Below are positions 34,168 through 37,135 of a stretch of DNA of 37,135 nucleotides, piece by piece. Under the pieces are notes generated by a model that was given only the letters and a program-made list of their open reading frames with translations, did not search any database and had not been told where the DNA came from. The stretch is taken from the NCBI GenBank assembly GCA_027365835.1, contig DAHXLU010000011.1:1-37135 (forward strand). The letters run 5' to 3'. Position numbers and translations under genes: made by a program. This DNA comes from JAJZMA01 sp021850405. GTDB lineage: Bacteria; Chloroflexota; Dormibacteria; Aeolococcales; Aeolococcaceae. Position 1 is the first letter of the stretch. Each line of letters begins with the position of its first letter.

Positions 34168-36438
34168 ATGCGACACGCCGCCATCGCCCTGGGTTCAGCA
34201 CTCCTGTCCTTGTTGTTTCTGGCCGCTCTGACCGTACCCCCTTCCCCTGTCCTTGCCAGTACGGTCTGCCCGCCATCGGTTGCGACACTTACCCGTGTTT
34301 CGTCGAGCATCATGTACCTGGACCTGGCTTCCTCTCCGCAACTCACGGGCATGTATGAAGGGATCCAGATAACAAATACAAGCGGTTCAAATTACAGCGA
34401 CCTCTGGGCTCAGGCACAAAACTTTTCGGGTCCTGAAATATCCCTTGCCCCGAATGAGAATGGCATATACCACATTGGGCCGCTGGCATCTGGGGCTACA
34501 ACCTGGGCATGGTTCTACCTTAATGCTGCTGGTTCGACGTCTACCGCGGAAACGCATAACATAGATCTCTATGACACCATTCCGTCCCTGGCCCCTTCGC
34601 CATTGTGCGCTCAGACGTTCTCGTTGACAGCATCCACAGACATCGCAGCGTCTGCCAACAAGGTAACGTCTGTTGTGTCTGGGCCCACTCCTCCTGAAAT
34701 TGGGGGCGTTTTGACAATTACCTACTCAGGGGCGACCGGTACCATAGGTGCGGCTAATATCTTTGCTACAACACCTGCCACATTTGCCAACTGGCCAGCA
34801 GATGTTTTCCGGCTCAAGGATGTGAACATGACCATCAACGGCGTCACCTTTGATCACTCATCGTATACAACGGCAGAGACGGGCGGCAACTATTCGGTGA
34901 CCGCCACGTTTGTATCAGACGGCTCGACGACAGCCCCAACATCCGTAAGCCCCGTGAGCCATATTTCCAGCGGTACGCAGGTAAAACATACAGATACGAG
35001 TAGCAGCACGTATACTGCGCTTCAACCCCTGTCTCCTACATCGAACACGCTTTCCGTGCAGACATCATCTTCTCCTGGCTCGCTGGGCGGCAGTGGGGGC
35101 ACGTCCACAATTACAGTCACTATCTCCAATTCAGGCGGCGAATCAGCATCGCTGGATCAAATCGCTGCGGCTCTGCCTGCTTCTCCGGGCACGCCAGTCT
35201 ATGTCCCCGGGAGCACCACCTTTAATGGTGTGGGTCAGTCTGACCCAAGCCAATCCGGCAAGTCTCTTGTGTGGCCGGGAACGTGGACCGTACCGGCTGA
35301 AGTGGCGGGGGTTCCAGGTACGTCCAAATTCACATTTACCCTTAATTATCCAAGTACTTCTGGCGTGTACAAGACATCCATTACTGGCGGTGTTGGTAGC
35401 TACACAGTTGGCGACAGCACCTCAAGTTCTTCGCCAGCAGTTGATTCCGAATACGTTAACGTTGCAGCCGCTCCTACCACTAGTACGGCTTCATATCGCC
35501 TTGATGCAAATTCCTCGTTGTCTGTCGCGGCACCTGGTCCTCTCGCCGGCGACACTGGTTCTTCGGTTACGGTGACATCCTATACTGCACCGTCGCATGG
35601 AAAGGTGTCCATGGCAGCCAACGGCGCATTCACCTACACTCCTGACACATCGTATTCAGGCAATGATTCCTTTACTTATGTGATTACCGACTCATATGGC
35701 AGGACCGCCACAGGCTCGGTAGAACTTGCCGTCTACCCCGTGGCCGCTCTACACACATATTCCGCGGTTGCAGGCTCAGTTCTATCTGTCCCGGCTCCTG
35801 GGCTTCTAACGGGAGATACGGGCACCTCAATAAGCGTTCTTAGCGTTGGCAGCCCCTCTCACGGCTCAGTCACATTCACTAAAGCCGGTGCGTTCACCTA
35901 TACACCAGCTATTGGATGGACGGGTGCTGATACGTTTTCCTACAAGATTATTGACGCCACGGGCTACACGGCCACAAACAGCATTACAGTGACGACGTCA
36001 GCGTCGCTATCCTCAACGTCCTCCTTTCAAAGCAGTCAAACACAGAGCGTGAGTGCTGGAGGGTCGTTGACTCTTTCGCTTGCTGCACCACGCGTAGGCG
36101 GTCCGTTCACGTATCTCCTCGTCTCACCGAGTATTCCAACAACGGAAGCAAATATCACGCTCGATAGCCGCACGGGCCAGTTGACTATTACCCCGGCCCC
36201 TGGGTTTTCCGGCAGATTGACCTTTGTCTACGAGATCGTGAATGCACAGGGGAAGTCGGTTGGAACAGATTCACTTACTGTGGAGGTCCTAGGCATATCG
36301 ACTACGCAGGTTCCGGTTCCTTCCACTGGAGCGGTCACCCCAGTGTATGGGCTCGGGCTTGTTCTTGTTCTCCTTGGCTCCCTTGCTTGTGTCTATAGTG
36401 TCGCGGCCAGGAGAATTAGACCCGGTTCGGAGGGATAG
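34168..36438 (+). CDS. large secreted protein with Ig/cadherin-like repeats and C-terminal anchor
   Basis: 756 residues from ATG 34168, chosen because a signal peptide starts there and is cut near VLA-30/S; the open frame extends upstream to 34021 with no such sequence. The first half is Ser/Thr rich with beta-type spacing and no domain I can name. Residues about 447-523 and 531-608 are repeats of the bacterial Ig/cadherin-like type: APGPLAGDTG...PSHGKV...GAFTYTPDTSYSGNDSF and APGLLTGDTG...PSHGSV...GAFTYTPAIGWTGADTF. A third, more divergent unit lies near 615-708. The end has P-S-T-G at 718-721, a membrane helix (LGLVLVLLGSLACVYSV) and a basic tail. It probably extends from the cell wall. Confidence 0.8.
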   Translation: MRHAAIALGSALLSLLFLAALTVPPSPVLASTVCPPSVATLTRVSSSIMYLDLASSPQLTGMYEGIQITNTSGSNYSDLWAQAQNFSGPEISLAPNENGIYHIGPLASGATTWAWFYLNAAGSTSTAETHNIDLYDTIPSLAPSPLCAQTFSLTASTDIAASANKVTSVVSGPTPPEIGGVLTITYSGATGTIGAANIFATTPATFANWPADVFRLKDVNMTINGVTFDHSSYTTAETGGNYSVTATFVSDGSTTAPTSVSPVSHISSGTQVKHTDTSSSTYTALQPLSPTSNTLSVQTSSSPGSLGGSGGTSTITVTISNSGGESASLDQIAAALPASPGTPVYVPGSTTFNGVGQSDPSQSGKSLVWPGTWTVPAEVAGVPGTSKFTFTLNYPSTSGVYKTSITGGVGSYTVGDSTSSSSPAVDSEYVNVAAAPTTSTASYRLDANSSLSVAAPGPLAGDTGSSVTVTSYTAPSHGKVSMAANGAFTYTPDTSYSGNDSFTYVITDSYGRTATGSVELAVYPVAALHTYSAVAGSVLSVPAPGLLTGDTGTSISVLSVGSPSHGSVTFTKAGAFTYTPAIGWTGADTFSYKIIDATGYTATNSITVTTSASLSSTSSFQSSQTQSVSAGGSLTLSLAAPRVGGPFTYLLVSPSIPTTEANITLDSRTGQLTITPAPGFSGRLTFVYEIVNAQGKSVGTDSLTVEVLGISTTQVPVPSTGAVTPVYGLGLVLVLLGSLACVYSVAARRIRPGSEG

Positions 36439-36528
36439 CTTGTCCTCTACCATACGCGGTGACAGGGTGGGACCTGCAAGGCGCTTTTTTTCTGCCCACG
36501 GCGAAGCCATGCGGTAATAGAGGCAATG

Positions 36529-36573
36529 TGGAGCCGACGAGTGGATTCGAACCACCGGCCTGCTGTTTACGAA
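36529..36573 (-). other. 3' fragment of tRNA-Thr(CGT), candidate attachment site
   Basis: 45 bases that read on the minus strand as the anticodon loop TTCGTAA (anticodon CGT), ACAGC, the variable loop AGGCC, a paired T arm GGTGG-TTCGAAT-CCACT, CGTCGGC, T and an encoded CCA. The 5' half does not follow: the bases where GCTGT should sit read CTCCA, and no match to GCCGACG is seen up to the window end. A tRNA cut at the anticodon loop is the usual att core of tyrosine-recombinase elements. Confidence 0.75.
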
Positions 36574-36585
36574 TTGGAGCGCGGG

Positions 36586-36647
36586 TTTCCACTGGCGTAC
36601 ATACGATGCTATCCGAGAGAGACTAGACCTGAGGATTTTCCACTGGC
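36586..36647. repeat. two 11 bp direct repeats next to the tRNA fragment
   Basis: TTTCCACTGGC at 36586-36596 and 36637-36647, 51 bp apart. They lie on the element side of the tRNA fragment, where integrase arm-binding sites are expected. The role is inferred. Confidence 0.5.
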
Positions 36648-37049
36648 TACCACCCGGGCCCAGTTCATATGCTGGTGCGTGGGGTCAAAATTGGGGTCAA
36701 CAATTGCTCGCCTCACCACTTCAGCCATGTCAGTACACGGGCGGTAGCAACCTGGTTTGCATGTGCCCGGCTCTCCCTGCGGGGCCCTGCCAGTTGAGGT
36801 GGCGATGAAGGTTGCTTCTTGCCCAGTGTGGGGGTTCTGTGCCTCTGGAATTGCAGATCGTACTGGTACCGGTTTTTGTGGTGGATTCCATAAAGCATGG
36901 AGGGACCGGGTCTTGACTCGCCCAAAGCATGCTGAGGGCTGTTCATGGTAGGGCAAGACAGCTAACCAGAGAGCGTACACGGCGTCATCGTTCTCGATAG
37001 TGTCCCGCCGAGTGGTGTAAATTCGCTGGCCGGGTGGTGAGCATGAAGA

Positions 37050-37114
37050 TGTGAGCCATGCGGGTACCCTTGAAAGAGGAAAACCAACCAAGGGAGGACC
37101 CGGAATGGCTCACA
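37050..37114 (+). promoter_or_regulatory. 10 bp inverted repeat covering a start codon
   Basis: TGTGAGCCAT (37050-37059) is the exact reverse complement of ATGGCTCACA (37105-37114). The second arm is the start codon and the next seven bases of the last gene, with its AGGGAGG site (37091-37097) in the loop. In RNA this could hide the start; as DNA it could be a binding site. Confidence 0.45.
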
Positions 37115-37135
37115 GGTATCAGTATGACGTTTCAG
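37105..37135 (+). CDS. 5' end of an unidentified gene (cut by the window edge)
   Basis: Only MAHRYQYDVS is visible. AGGGAGG lies 7 bases before the ATG, the best ribosome site in this part of the window. The gene runs off the right edge. Its position behind a tRNA fragment suggests it belongs to an integrated element. Ten residues do not allow a family. Confidence 0.5.
   Translation, partial: MAHRYQYDVS

Larger units (their letters stand above)
36439..37104. other. right-hand gap with att-like junction
   Basis: About 660 bases without a convincing gene. It contains a tRNA-Thr 3' fragment (36529-36573), two 11 bp repeats (36586-36596 and 36637-36647), and two GGGGTCAA copies (36681-36688 and 36693-36700). 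A minus-strand frame at 36609-37091 is open for 160 codons but starts with TTG, lacks a ribosome site and has no recognisable domain. Confidence 0.45.

Noticed and set aside
36526..36747. Plus-strand ORF containing VDSNHRPAVYE
   Set aside because: This is the well-known translation of the antisense strand of a tRNA 3' end, not a protein gene.
36609..37091. Minus-strand ORF of 160 codons near the right edge
   Set aside because: TTG start without ribosome site, no domain, and it overlaps the att-like repeats; kept only as part of the gap.

Overview
The window looks like the chromosome of a free-living bacterium of moderate-to-high GC, with mostly short intergenic gaps and genes on both strands. 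Two secreted proteins end in a short P-S-T-G motif, a hydrophobic segment and a basic tail, as Gram-positive surface anchors do. A fused transaldolase/glucose-6-phosphate isomerase, TadE/TadG-type proteins and a Kdp potassium pump fit a Chloroflexota, Dormibacterota or actinobacterial relative. This placement is inference; no marker gene in the window settles it.

Layout, left to right. 0.1-2.3 kb: an alpha/beta hydrolase and the ribosome-associated GTPase HflX, both minus strand. 2.7-6.0 kb: a plus-strand TadG-TadE-TadE-TadG-like cluster, closed by a strong hairpin that also faces a convergent secreted protein with about 35 Thr-Pro repeats. 7.5-14.8 kb: a minus-strand pentose phosphate operon, tkt, tal-pgi fusion, zwf and pgl. 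14.98 kb: a tRNA-Arg(ACG) gene. 15.1-21.2 kb: a DedA membrane protein, an aldehyde dehydrogenase, a cytoplasmic histidine kinase with a very long repetitive disordered N-terminus, and a protein with a degenerate zinc-protease motif.

22.2-29.9 kb is a potassium-uptake locus: kdpA, kdpB and kdpC, then two 29-residue membrane peptides (the second a clear KdpF, the first a likely diverged copy), an 850 bp stretch of doubtful coding value, and a KdpD-like protein. The KdpD-like protein is two tandem KdpD-sensor plus USP modules with no membrane segments and no kinase domain; the second ATP-binding motif has decayed. No kdpE is present. 30-32 kb: a MazG-like pyrophosphohydrolase and an ACT-domain malic enzyme. 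32-33 kb: a TPR membrane protein. 34.2-36.4 kb: a large secreted protein with Ig/cadherin-like repeats.

The right edge (from 36.53 kb) carries the 3' part of a tRNA-Thr(CGT), cut exactly at the anticodon loop. This is the usual footprint of a tyrosine-recombinase integration, so a mobile element probably begins there and runs off the window. Its first convincing gene starts at 37105 and has a 10 bp inverted repeat laid over its start codon.

The central metabolic genes work together: Zwf and Pgl oxidise glucose-6-phosphate, Tkt and Tal-Pgi recycle the pentoses, and the malic enzyme adds reducing power. 6-Phosphogluconate dehydrogenase (gnd) is not in the window. The most unusual parts are the kdp locus with its sensor-only KdpD and doubled KdpF, the kinase with the repetitive tail, the two matching surface anchors and the tRNA-fragment junction.
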